NCBI RefSeq assembly: GCF_002699985.1
Contig: NZ_LKBT01000023.1
Location: forward strand, 186,001 to 250,000
Direction: 5' to 3'
DNA: 64,000 nt
Source of the DNA: Pseudomonas sp. ICMP 561
GTDB taxonomy: Bacteria > Pseudomonadota > Gammaproteobacteria > Pseudomonadales > Pseudomonadaceae
Within the stretch, counting starts at the first letter, position 1. Every line of letters starts with the position of its first letter. Of this stretch, positions 44,901 through 52,337 are shown piece after piece. Below the pieces are notes generated by a model. It had not been told where the DNA came from and did not search any database. It was given only the letters and a program-made list of their open reading frames with translations. The position numbers and the translations under genes are program-made.

Positions 44901-46824
44901 GGACAGCATCAGCGTCATCGGTATCGGTGACATGGCCGGTGACGTGTTCGGCAACGGCTTGCTGATGTCCGACAAGCTGCAACTGGTGGCGGCGTTCAAC
45001 CACCTGCATATCTTCATTGATCCAAATCCGGATCCAGCCAGCAGTTTCATCGAGCGCAAGCGTCTGTATGACCTGCCGCGTTCGGCCTGGACCGATTACG
45101 ACACCAGCATCATGTCGGCAGGCGGAGGGATCTTCCCGCGCAGTGCGAAAAGCATCGCCATCACACCACAGATGAAAGAACGCTTCGACATCAAGGCTGA
45201 CAAGCTGACCCCGACCGAGCTGCTCAACGCGCTGCTCAAGGCGCCGGTTGATCTGTTGTGGAACGGCGGCATCGGGACTTACGTCAAGTCCAGCGAAGAA
45301 AGCCACGCCGATGTGGGTGACAAGGCCAACGACGCGCACCGGGTCAACGGTGACGAGCTGCGCTGCAAGGTGGTGGGCGAGGGCGGTAACCTGGGCATGA
45401 CTCAACTGGGTCGTGTCGAGTTCGCGCTCAATGGTGGCAGTTCCAACACTGACTTCATCGACAACGCGGCGGGCGTTGACTGCTCCGACCATGAAGTGAA
45501 CATCAAGATCCTGCTCAACGAAGTGGTGCAGGCCGGCGACATGACCGAAAAGCAGCGTAATCAGCTGCTGGAAAGCATGACCGACGAAGTCGGCAACCTG
45601 GTGTTGGGCAACAACTACAAGCAAACCCAGGCGCTGTCTCTGGCAACGCGTCGTGCTTACGAGCGGATTGCCGAGTACAAGCGCCTGATGGCGGACCTGG
45701 AAGCCCGTGGCAAGCTGGATCGCGCCATTGAGTTCCTGCCTGCTGAAGAGCAGATCAGCGAGCGCGTGGCGGCCGGCCATGGCCTGACGCGTCCAGAACT
45801 GTCGGTGTTGATCTCCTACAGCAAGATCGATCTGAACGAGGCGTTACTGGAATCCCGCGTACCGGATGATGATTATCTGGCTCGCGACATGGAAACCGCG
45901 TTCCCGCCATCGCTGGGTGCCAAGTATTCCGGCGCCATGCGTCAGCACCGTCTCAAGCGCGAAATCGTCAGCACCCAGATCGCCAACGACCTGGTCAACC
46001 ACATGGGCATCACTTTCGTGCAGCGACTCAAAGAGTCCACCGGCATGAGTGCGGCCAACGTGGCGGGCGCTTACGTGATCGTGCGTGACATCTTCCACCT
46101 TCCGCACTGGTTCCGTCAGATCGAGGCGCTGGACTACAAGGTGCCTGCCGAGATTCAGTTGGCATTGATGGACGAGTTGATGCGCCTCGGCCGCCGCGCG
46201 ACGCGCTGGTTCCTGCGCAGCCGTCGCAACGAGCTGGACGCGGCGCGTGATGTTGCGCACTTCGGTCCGCACCTCGCTGCACTGGGTCTGAAGCTGGACG
46301 AACTGCTGGAAGGCCCGACTCGCGAAGTCTGGCAGACCCGCTATCAAGCCTATGTCGAAGCAGGCGTGCCGGAGTTGTTGGCGCGCATGGTTGCGGGCAC
46401 CAGTCACTTGTACACGTTGCTGCCGATCATCGAAGCGTCTGACGTCACCGGGCAGAACGCTGCCGACGTGGCCAAGGCTTACTTCGCCGTGGGCAGCGCG
46501 CTGGACGTGACCTGGTACTTGCAACAGATCAGCAGCCTGCCGGTGGAAAACAACTGGCAAGCCCTGGCCCGCGAAGCGTTCCGTGATGACATCGACTGGC
46601 AGCAACGGGCGATCACCATCTCGGTTCTGCAGATGGCCGATGGCCCAGCTGACATCGAGGAGCGCCTGAACCTGTGGCTTGAACAGCACAGCGCCATGGT
46701 CGACCGCTGGCGCGCGATGCTGGTGGACATCCGCGCAGCAAGCGGCACGGACTACGCGATGTATGCAGTAGCCAACCGTGAGCTGCTGGATCTGGCCATG
46801 AGCGGCCAGGCTATTACCGTTTGA
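41968..46824 (+). CDS. gdhB: NAD-specific glutamate dehydrogenase, 180-kDa class
   Basis: 1618 residues, the length of the L_180 class of NAD-GDH, which oxidises glutamate to 2-oxoglutarate and ammonia for catabolism. Long N-terminal ACT-like regulatory domains (about 1-700) precede the catalytic core: RFGNVARGGLRWSDR, VPVGAKGGF with the catalytic Lys, and the Rossmann stretch GIGDMAGDVFGNG around residue 1000. A C-terminal helical region follows. ATG 41968 is preceded by GCGGAG. An intrinsic terminator follows. In P. aeruginosa this class is arginine-responsive; no binding site for that can be claimed here. Confidence 0.96.
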   Translation: MAFFTAASKSDFQHQLQAALAQHISEQALPQVALFAEQFFGIISLDELTQRRLSDLAGCTLSAWRLLERFEHATPQVRVYNPDYERHGWQSTHTAVEVLHHDLPFLVDSVRTELNRRGYSIHTLQTTVLSVRRSSKGELLELLPKGTSGEDVLQESLMYLEIDRCANASELNVLARELEQVLGEVRVAVEDFEPMKAKLHELLAGIDSVQYAVDEGEKSEVKAFLHWLVDNHFTFLGYEEFQVSNEGDGGQLVYDESSFLGLTKRLRAGLSHEDLHIEDYAVSYLHEPMLLSFAKAAHPSRVHRPAYPDYVSIRQIDASGKVLKECRFMGLYTSSVYGESVREIPYIRRKVAEIEHRSGFHPKAHLGKELAQVVEVLPRDDLFQTPVDELFNTVMSIVQIQERNKIRVFLRKDPYGRFCYCLAYVPRDIYSTEVRQKIQQVLMERLKASDCEFWTFFSESVLARVQLILRVDPKVNLNIDPVQLENEVIQACRSWKDDYASLVVESFGEAHGTNVLADFPKGFPAGYRERFAAHSAVVDMQHLLNLSEAKPLVMSFYQPLSGDKAQLHCKLYHADTPLALSDVLPILENLGLRVLGEFPYRLRHTNGREFWIHDFAFTAAEGLEIDIQQLNDTLQDAFVHIVRGDAENDAFNRLVLTAGLPWRDVALLRAYARYLKQIRLGFDLGYIASTLNNHTDIARELTRLFKTRFYLARKLTTDDLDDKQLRLEQAILSALDDVQVLNEDRILRRYLDLIKATQRTNFYQPDANGQNKSYFSFKFNPRLIPELPKPVPKFEIFVYSPRVEGVHLRFGNVARGGLRWSDREEDFRTEVLGLVKAQHVKNSVIVPVGAKGGFLPRRLPLGGSRDDIQAEGIACYRIFISGLLDITDNLKEGGLVPPANVVRHDDDDPYLVVAADKGTATFSDIANGIAIDYGFWLGDAFASGGSAGYDHKKMGITAKGAWVGVQRHFRERNINVQQDSISVIGIGDMAGDVFGNGLLMSDKLQLVAAFNHLHIFIDPNPDPASSFIERKRLYDLPRSAWTDYDTSIMSAGGGIFPRSAKSIAITPQMKERFDIKADKLTPTELLNALLKAPVDLLWNGGIGTYVKSSEESHADVGDKANDAHRVNGDELRCKVVGEGGNLGMTQLGRVEFALNGGSSNTDFIDNAAGVDCSDHEVNIKILLNEVVQAGDMTEKQRNQLLESMTDEVGNLVLGNNYKQTQALSLATRRAYERIAEYKRLMADLEARGKLDRAIEFLPAEEQISERVAAGHGLTRPELSVLISYSKIDLNEALLESRVPDDDYLARDMETAFPPSLGAKYSGAMRQHRLKREIVSTQIANDLVNHMGITFVQRLKESTGMSAANVAGAYVIVRDIFHLPHWFRQIEALDYKVPAEIQLALMDELMRLGRRATRWFLRSRRNELDAARDVAHFGPHLAALGLKLDELLEGPTREVWQTRYQAYVEAGVPELLARMVAGTSHLYTLLPIIEASDVTGQNAADVAKAYFAVGSALDVTWYLQQISSLPVENNWQALAREAFRDDIDWQQRAITISVLQMADGPADIEERLNLWLEQHSAMVDRWRAMLVDIRAASGTDYAMYAVANRELLDLAMSGQAITV

Positions 46825-46847
46825 TGGTTTAGTCCGTCTGTAATGAG

Positions 46848-46880
46848 AAAGCCCTGCATCGCGAGATGTGGGGCTTTTTT
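46848..46880 (+). terminator. Intrinsic terminator of gdhB
   Basis: AAAGCCC (46848-46854) pairs with GGGCTTT (46871-46877), with inner pairing, and ends in six T residues, 24 bp after the stop. Confidence 0.85.
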
Positions 46881-46911
46881 ATGGGTTGATGCTGTCAGCG
46901 TCGCAAGGTCC

Positions 46912-47012
46912 TGTGGGAGCTGGGCTTGCCCGCGATACATGAGAAGTAGATACCAGTCACACCGCGTTATCGTTTATCGTCGGAATGCCGCCCAAACCAA
47001 GCTCAGCTCCCC
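46912..47012. repeat. REPIN, 'GTGGGAGC..GGGCTTGCCCGCGAT' class, second copy
   Basis: Left half TGTGGGAGCTGGGCTT at 46912-46927; degenerate right half AAGCTCAGCTCCCC at about 46999-47012. The internal core (about 46960-46996) is nearly identical to that of the REPIN at 1168-1270. Confidence 0.85.
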
Positions 47013-47035
47013 AGATGACTGGGCATTCCCCCAAT

Positions 47036-47062
47036 AAAAAACCCCGTCACAAGGACGGGGTT
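47036..47062 (-). terminator. Terminator of acnB (minus strand)
   Basis: AACCCCGTC (47040-47048) pairs with GACGGGGTT (47054-47062), loop ACAAG. A run of A residues on the plus strand before it gives a T-run for the minus-strand transcript. Confidence 0.85.
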
Positions 47063-47084
47063 CTTTTAACGCTGTGTTTCGCTT

Positions 47085-49694
47085 TTACGCTTGAACAACC
47101 GGAATGTTGGCGCTCGCTGCGATGTCGCGGAACTCGGCGATCTGGTCGAAGCTCAGGTAGCGGTATACGTCCGCTGCCATGGTGTCGATCTGTTTCGCGT
47201 ATTCCATGTACTCCTCGACGGTCGGCAGGCGACCCAGGATCGAAGCAACGGATGCCAGTTCGGCCGAGGCCAGGTAGACATTCGCGCCGTCGCCCAGACG
47301 GTTCGGGAAGTTACGGGTCGAAGTCGACACAACCGTCGAGTTCGGCTCTACACGTGCCTGGTTACCCATGCACAGCGAGCAGCCCGGCATTTCCATACGT
47401 GCGCCAGCTTTGCCGTAGATGCCGTAGTAGCCTTCTTCCGTCAGCTGGTGAGCATCCATCTTGGTCGGCGGCGAGAGCCACAGACGTGTCGGCAACTGAC
47501 CCTTGACCTTGTCCAGCAACTTGCCCGCAGCGCGGAAGTGGCCGATGTTGGTCATGCACGAACCGATGAACACTTCGTCGATCTTCTCGCCAGCAACGCT
47601 GGACAGCAGCCGGGCGTCGTCCGGATCGTTCGGTGCGCAGAGCACTGGCTCGTTGACGTCGTCCAGGTCGATTTCGATGATTTCAGCGTATTCCGCGTCA
47701 GCATCGGCAACCATCAACTCAGGGTTGGCAACCCAGGCTTCCATCGCTTGAGCACGACGTTCCAGAGTACGCACATCGCCGTAACCTTCGCCGATCATCC
47801 AGCGCAGCAGGGTGATGTTGGAGTTCAGGTACTCGGTGATCGACTCTTTCGACAGCTTGATGGTGCAACCGGCAGCAGAGCGCTCGGCCGAGGCGTCGGA
47901 CAGTTCGAATGCCTGTTCGATGCTCAGGTCATCAAGGCCTTCAATCTCCAGAATGCGACCGGAGAATGCGTTTTTCTTGCCTTTCTTCTCAACAGTCAGC
48001 AAGCCCGACTGAATGGCGAAGTAAGGAATGGCGTGAACCAGGTCACGCAGGGTGATGCCAGGCTTCATCTTGCCTTTGAAGCGCACCAGAATCGATTCCG
48101 GCATGTCCAGTGGCATCACGCCGGTGGCCGCAGCAAACGCAACCAGACCAGAACCGGCCGGGAACGAAATGCCCATCGGGAAACGGGTGTGGGAGTCACC
48201 ACCGGTACCAACGGTGTCCGGCAGCAGCATGCGGTTCAGCCAGCTGTGGATGATGCCGTCGCCCGGACGCAGGGATACGCCGCCACGGGTCATGATGAAG
48301 TCAGGCAGCGTGTGGTGCGTGGTGACGTCGATCGGCTTTGGATAAGCAGCAGTGTGGCAGAAGGACTGCATGACCAGATCAGCGGAGAAGCCCAGGCATG
48401 CCAGGTCTTTCAGCTCGTCACGGGTCATCGGGCCAGTGGTGTCCTGGGAGCCGACGGTGGTCATCTTCGGTTCGCAGTACGTGCCTGGACGAACGCCTTG
48501 GCCTTCCGGCAGGCCGCACGCCTTGCCAACCATCTTCTGTGCCAGGGTGTAGCCCTTGCCAGTGTCGACCGGTGCTTCCGGCAGTTTGAACAGATCGGTA
48601 GGGCCCAGGCCCAGCTCGGCACGAGCCTTGTCGGTCAGGCCACGGCCGATGATCAGCGGGATACGGCCGCCAGCACGGACTTCGTCCAACAGAACCGGTG
48701 TCTTCATTTCGAAGGTGGTCAGGACTTCGTCAGTACCGTGTTTGCAGACTTTGCCAGCATGCGGATACAGGTCGATCACGTCGCCCATGTTCATGTTGCT
48801 GACGTCGAATTCGATTGGCAGTGCGCCGGCATCTTCCATGGTGTTGTAGAAGATCGGAGCGATTTTGCTGCCGAAGCAGAAGCCGCCAGCGCGCTTGTTC
48901 GGCACGTAAGGAACGTCGTCGCCGAAGAACCACAGCACCGAGTTGGTGGCGGATTTACGCGAAGAACCGGTACCCACCACGTCGCCTACGTAGGCAATCG
49001 GGAAGCCCTGGCCGCGCATTTCTTCGATCTGCTTCATCGGACCGATGGAGCCTTGTACGTCCGGAACGATCCCTTCACGGGCCATTTTCAGCATGGCCAG
49101 GGCGTGCAGAGGGATGTCAGGGCGCGACCATGCGTCAGGCGCAGGAGAGAGGTCGTCGGTGTTGGTTTCGCCGGTCACCTTGAAGACGCGAAGGCTGATC
49201 TTGTCGGCCAGGGTAGGGCGCTTCTTGAACCATTCGCCGTCAGCCCAGGACTGCATGACAGCCTTGGCGTGGGCGTTGCCGCTCTTGGCTTTTTCTGCCA
49301 CGTCGTGGAACGCATCGAACATCAGCAGCGTGTGCTTGAGTTGTTCGGCGGCGACCGGGGCCAGCGTTGCGTCATCCAGCAGGTCAACCATGGTGACGAT
49401 GTTGTAACCGCCCTGCATGGTGCCCAGCAGTTCAACGGCGCGCTTCTTGTCGATCAGGGGAGAAGTGGCTTCGCCCTTGGCCAGGGCAGACAGGAAACCG
49501 GCTTTGACGTAGGCAGCTTCGTCAACGCCAGGTGGAATGCGATTGGTGATCAGGTCAACGAGAAAATCTTCTTCGCCGGCCGGGGGATTCTTCAGCAGTT
49601 CGATCAAGCCGGCAGTTTGTTCGGCGTTAAGCGGCTGGGGCACGATACCCTGGGCGGCACGCTCTTCGATGTGTTTACGGTAGGCTTCAAGCAC
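47085..49694 (-). CDS. acnB: Aconitate hydratase B
   Basis: 869-residue bifunctional aconitase B / 2-methylisocitrate dehydratase of the TCA cycle. Order of parts: N-terminal HEAT-like domain (MLEAYRKHIEERAAQGI), swivel domain (TDDLSPAPDAWSRPDIPLHALAM), then the Fe-S catalytic domains with FIGSCMTNIGHFRAAG and CSLCMGNQARV supplying cluster cysteines and SRNFPNR-type (STRNFPNRLG) substrate contacts. Length matches the family. Its upstream region is rich in inverted repeats (see 49745-49942) and its transcript ends at a clean hairpin. Confidence 0.97.
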   Translation of the reverse strand: MLEAYRKHIEERAAQGIVPQPLNAEQTAGLIELLKNPPAGEEDFLVDLITNRIPPGVDEAAYVKAGFLSALAKGEATSPLIDKKRAVELLGTMQGGYNIVTMVDLLDDATLAPVAAEQLKHTLLMFDAFHDVAEKAKSGNAHAKAVMQSWADGEWFKKRPTLADKISLRVFKVTGETNTDDLSPAPDAWSRPDIPLHALAMLKMAREGIVPDVQGSIGPMKQIEEMRGQGFPIAYVGDVVGTGSSRKSATNSVLWFFGDDVPYVPNKRAGGFCFGSKIAPIFYNTMEDAGALPIEFDVSNMNMGDVIDLYPHAGKVCKHGTDEVLTTFEMKTPVLLDEVRAGGRIPLIIGRGLTDKARAELGLGPTDLFKLPEAPVDTGKGYTLAQKMVGKACGLPEGQGVRPGTYCEPKMTTVGSQDTTGPMTRDELKDLACLGFSADLVMQSFCHTAAYPKPIDVTTHHTLPDFIMTRGGVSLRPGDGIIHSWLNRMLLPDTVGTGGDSHTRFPMGISFPAGSGLVAFAAATGVMPLDMPESILVRFKGKMKPGITLRDLVHAIPYFAIQSGLLTVEKKGKKNAFSGRILEIEGLDDLSIEQAFELSDASAERSAAGCTIKLSKESITEYLNSNITLLRWMIGEGYGDVRTLERRAQAMEAWVANPELMVADADAEYAEIIEIDLDDVNEPVLCAPNDPDDARLLSSVAGEKIDEVFIGSCMTNIGHFRAAGKLLDKVKGQLPTRLWLSPPTKMDAHQLTEEGYYGIYGKAGARMEMPGCSLCMGNQARVEPNSTVVSTSTRNFPNRLGDGANVYLASAELASVASILGRLPTVEEYMEYAKQIDTMAADVYRYLSFDQIAEFRDIAASANIPVVQA

Positions 49695-49744
49695 AGTATT
49701 ACCCTCATCAGTGGTCCCAAATGGGTGTCCGGGACGCTCATCCA

Positions 49745-49942
49745 GGAATTGCCCGAAAAACCTGCACGACGAAACTTTTCGAGTTCCTTGGCCAGGGTTT
49801 TCGGCAATTCCTTACAGAAGCTGTTTTCAAAGTTTTACGCCTGCAGGACGGCTGATGAGTGTTGACGAGGGCTTGAATCCTGCGTCAACACCGGACTGCT
49901 GGGTTACTTTGACTGTGCTCGTGACGCTTTGAAAACAGCTTC
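49745..49942 (-). promoter_or_regulatory. Series of inverted repeats in the acnB leader/control region
   Basis: Three inverted pairs. Imperfect 16-18 bp arms at 49745-49762 and 49796-49811 (GGAATTGCC..GAAAA). Perfect 16-bp arms at 49817-49832 and 49927-49942 (GAAGCTGTTTTCAAAG). Nested perfect 9-bp arms GTGTTGACG at 49859-49867 and 49883-49891. They fill the space between the acnB start (49694) and the divergent gene at 50090. Either RNA leader structure or a small palindromic insertion is possible. Confidence 0.5.
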
Positions 49943-50089
49943 CAACGGACATTGGCGCCTTAAAAGGCTCGCTGATTCTACGGCAAATCTTCCATAAAGG
50001 TAAGTTAGCCCTACACGTTCGGGGGTGATCGTTGTTAGACAAAGGGCTAATATGCGAGCTCGTTCTCGCCTGTCGTTGCCCTGCCTGCC

Positions 50090-50560
50090 ATGCCCAATCA
50101 AATCATTAAAACGCCCTGCGTCGGCCTTTGTTCCACTGTTTACGGGGACCTGGTGTGCCGTGGCTGCAAGCGTTTCCACCATGAAGTGATCCACTGGAAC
50201 GGTTACGACGAAGAGCAGAAGCGGGCGGTTTGGCTAAGGCTCGAACAACTGCTGGTTCAGGTGATGACTGCCAAGCTGGAAGTATTCGATGCGGGCAAGC
50301 TGCGTCAGCAACTGGAGCTGCGCAAGATTCGCTTTGTGCCCAACCAGTCGGAATATTGCTGGGCTTATCAACTGATTGCGCGGGGCGCGCGGGTCATCAC
50401 CAATATTGAAGCCTACGGCATGGTGCTGATGCCGGAGTTCCGCGACTGGGCCTTGCCTGACTTGCGCGATGCCATTGATCGGGAATTTTTCCTGCTGTCC
50501 GAAGCACACTACGAACGCTACATCGCACCGGGCTTCCTCAAGGATGCGTTTGGCAGCTAG
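50090..50560 (+). CDS. DUF1289 domain protein
   Basis: 156 residues. The N-terminal DUF1289 motif TPCVGLCSTVYGDLVCRGCKRF has four cysteines (about 9, 13, 23, 26) that probably bind one zinc or iron. It is followed by a longer C-terminal domain (VFDAGKLRQQLELRKIRFVP, then WAYQLIARGARVITNIEAYG) beyond the usual 60-residue core. Function unknown. It is divergent from acnB and 50 bp ahead of tusA, so possibly co-transcribed with it. Confidence 0.8.
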   Translation: MPNQIIKTPCVGLCSTVYGDLVCRGCKRFHHEVIHWNGYDEEQKRAVWLRLEQLLVQVMTAKLEVFDAGKLRQQLELRKIRFVPNQSEYCWAYQLIARGARVITNIEAYGMVLMPEFRDWALPDLRDAIDREFFLLSEAHYERYIAPGFLKDAFGS

Positions 50561-50609
50561 CGACATGCCCGCATACGCGGGATAATGCCCGCCAGTTTCT
50601 GGAGTGCTT

Positions 50610-50864
50610 ATGTCTGAACCCATCCAAAGTCAGCCCGTCGACGCCATTCTCGATGCCACCGGCCTCAACTGCCCCGAACCGGTGATGATGCTGCATCAAA
50701 AAGTCCGCGACCTGCCGGCTGGCGGCCTGCTCAAAGTCATCGCCACTGACCCGTCCACACGCCGTGACATTCCCAAGTTCTGTGTTTTCCTGGGCCATGA
50801 TCTGGTCGATCAAGAGGCTGCAGACGGGACGTTTCTGTACTGGATTCGCAAGAAACTGGATTGA
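50610..50864 (+). CDS. tusA: Sulfur carrier protein TusA
   Basis: 84 residues, SirA/TusA fold. The active-site cysteine (about residue 21) lies in GLNCPEPVMMLH. TusA accepts persulfide sulfur from IscS and passes it to the TusBCD-E relay for 2-thiolation of tRNA wobble uridine and to molybdenum-cofactor synthesis. ATG 50610 is used, with GGAG 6 bp upstream; an ATG-like codon two residues earlier is less well placed. Confidence 0.93.
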   Translation: MSEPIQSQPVDAILDATGLNCPEPVMMLHQKVRDLPAGGLLKVIATDPSTRRDIPKFCVFLGHDLVDQEAADGTFLYWIRKKLD

Positions 50865-50894
50865 GCCCGAAGGATTGAAGTCCGGCGCATAACC

Positions 50895-50986
50895 CGTAGG
50901 ACCGGCTTTAGCCGGGAGGGCTATTTACCTGACAAAGAAGATGCTGAGAATGTGCTGACGCCCTCCCGGCTAAAGCCGGTCCTACG
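50895..50986. repeat. REPIN, 'GTAGGACCGGCTTTAGCCGGGAG' class
   Basis: Inverted halves 50895-50921 and 50960-50986. Its right end ..CCTACG abuts the palindromic element beginning at 50987, and its last four bases TACG form the left copy of that element's target duplication. Confidence 0.9.
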
Positions 50987-51126
50987 CAGACTGTGTGAAA
51001 ACGTAGCGAGCGACGGCAAGACAAGGCAAAAACAGGCGAAAAAGCGGAGTCTAGGTGTTCTAAATGAGCATTTTTCGCCTGTTTTTAACGCAGTATTGCC
51101 GAGCGCAGTAGTTTTCACACAGTCTG
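50987..51126. mobile_element. 140-bp MITE-like palindromic element with TACG duplication
   Basis: Perfect 16-bp terminal inverted repeats CAGACTGTGTGAAAAC (50987-51002, complement 51111-51126). A second perfect 16-bp inverted pair AAAAACAGGCGAAAAA lies at 51028-51043 and 51071-51086, with a CGGCAA/TTGCCG pair between. The 4-bp direct repeat TACG flanks it (50983-50986 and 51127-51130). No coding capacity. It ends 61 bp before pdxB. Confidence 0.75.
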
Positions 51127-51187
51127 TACGGGTGGTGTGCGCCGACCGACCAATGTCTAAACTGCCGCCGACCCTTGGGAGTACACC

Positions 51188-52336
51188 ATGCGAATTGTTG
51201 CTGACGAAAATATTCCGTTGCTCGATGCCTTCTTTGCCGGTTTCGGCGAGATTCAGCGTTTGCCCGGCCGTTCCATTGACCGGGCTGCCGTAGCAGATGC
51301 GGACATTCTGTTGGTGCGCTCGGTAACGCCGGTCACCCGCGAATTGCTCGAAGGCAGCCCGGTACGCTTTGTCGGCACTTGCACCATCGGCACTGATCAT
51401 CTGGACCTGGATTATTTTCAGGAGGCGGGTATTCAGTGGTCCAGTGCGCCGGGCTGTAATGCCCGTGGTGTAGTGGATTATGTTCTGGGCAGTTTGCTGA
51501 CCCTCGCGGAAATCGAGGGCGTGGATCTGACGCAGCGTACTTATGGCGTAATCGGCGCGGGGCAGGTGGGCGGTCGGTTAATCAACGTGCTGAAGGCGCT
51601 GGGCTGGAATGTGCTGGTCTGCGATCCGCCTCGGCAAGCCGTTGAAGGCGGCGACTTCGTCAGCCTTGAGGAAATCCTCCAGCGCTGTGATGTGATCAGT
51701 CTGCACACCCCGCTGGACAAGGGGGGCGCGAATCCTACCTGGCATTTGCTCGATCAAACGAGGTTGCAGCAACTCAAGCACGGCAGTTGGCTGATCAATG
51801 CCAGCCGTGGCGCTGTGGTCGATAACGCAGCCTTGCATGACACGCTGCTGGCGCGCGAAGACCTGCAAGCCGTGCTCGACGTCTGGGAAGGCGAGCCCAG
51901 CGTGAATACCGACCTCGCCGACCTGTGCGTGATCGGCACACCGCATATTGCGGGTTACAGCCTTGATGGGCGGCAGCGGGGCACTGCGCAGATTTATCAG
52001 GCTTTGTGTGGGTTCCTTGGACAGGAAGTACAGATCAGTCTTTCCGATCTGCTGCCCAAGCCCTGGCTGGCAGAAGTCACCCTGGATGGCCATACCCACC
52101 CGGTCTGGGCCATGAACACGCTGTGCCGTGGCGTCTACGACCCGCGCCGTGATGATGCCGACTTCCGACGTAGCCTGGTGGGTGACTTGACCCAACAGCG
52201 GCTGGCCTTCGATGCCCTGCGTAAAAACTATCCGCCGCGCCGGGAAATCGAAGGCCTACGGGTCAGAATTCACGGTCCGTCAGAGCCTTTGAGCAGGGTC
52301 GTTCGGGCATTGGGCGCGGTGCTTGTCGACGGCTGA
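51188..52336 (+). CDS. pdxB: Erythronate-4-phosphate dehydrogenase
   Basis: 382 residues of the D-2-hydroxyacid dehydrogenase family, second enzyme of pyridoxal-phosphate synthesis (4-phosphoerythronate to 3-hydroxy-4-phospho-2-oxobutanoate). Visible: RSVTPVTRELL, GTCTIGTDHLD, NAD fold GVIGAGQVGGRL (about residue 118), catalytic Arg/Glu/His in NASRGAVVDN, VWEGEP and TPHIAGYS, plus the extra C-terminal PdxB dimerisation domain after about 285. GGGAG precedes the ATG. A MITE-like element lies directly upstream and may supply or disturb the promoter. Confidence 0.95.
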   Translation: MRIVADENIPLLDAFFAGFGEIQRLPGRSIDRAAVADADILLVRSVTPVTRELLEGSPVRFVGTCTIGTDHLDLDYFQEAGIQWSSAPGCNARGVVDYVLGSLLTLAEIEGVDLTQRTYGVIGAGQVGGRLINVLKALGWNVLVCDPPRQAVEGGDFVSLEEILQRCDVISLHTPLDKGGANPTWHLLDQTRLQQLKHGSWLINASRGAVVDNAALHDTLLAREDLQAVLDVWEGEPSVNTDLADLCVIGTPHIAGYSLDGRQRGTAQIYQALCGFLGQEVQISLSDLLPKPWLAEVTLDGHTHPVWAMNTLCRGVYDPRRDDADFRRSLVGDLTQQRLAFDALRKNYPPRREIEGLRVRIHGPSEPLSRVVRALGAVLVDG

Positions 52337-52337
52337 A

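Noticed and set aside
42274..45780. 1168-codon open frame on the minus strand opposite gdhB
   Set aside because: A by-product of GC-rich codon use in gdhB. The translation is His/Val/Gln-rich without motifs and gdhB itself is certain.
47091..49865. 924-codon open frame on the plus strand opposite acnB
   Set aside because: Antisense shadow of acnB; composition (Gln, His, Arg, Val) is typical of such shadows and no domain is recognisable.
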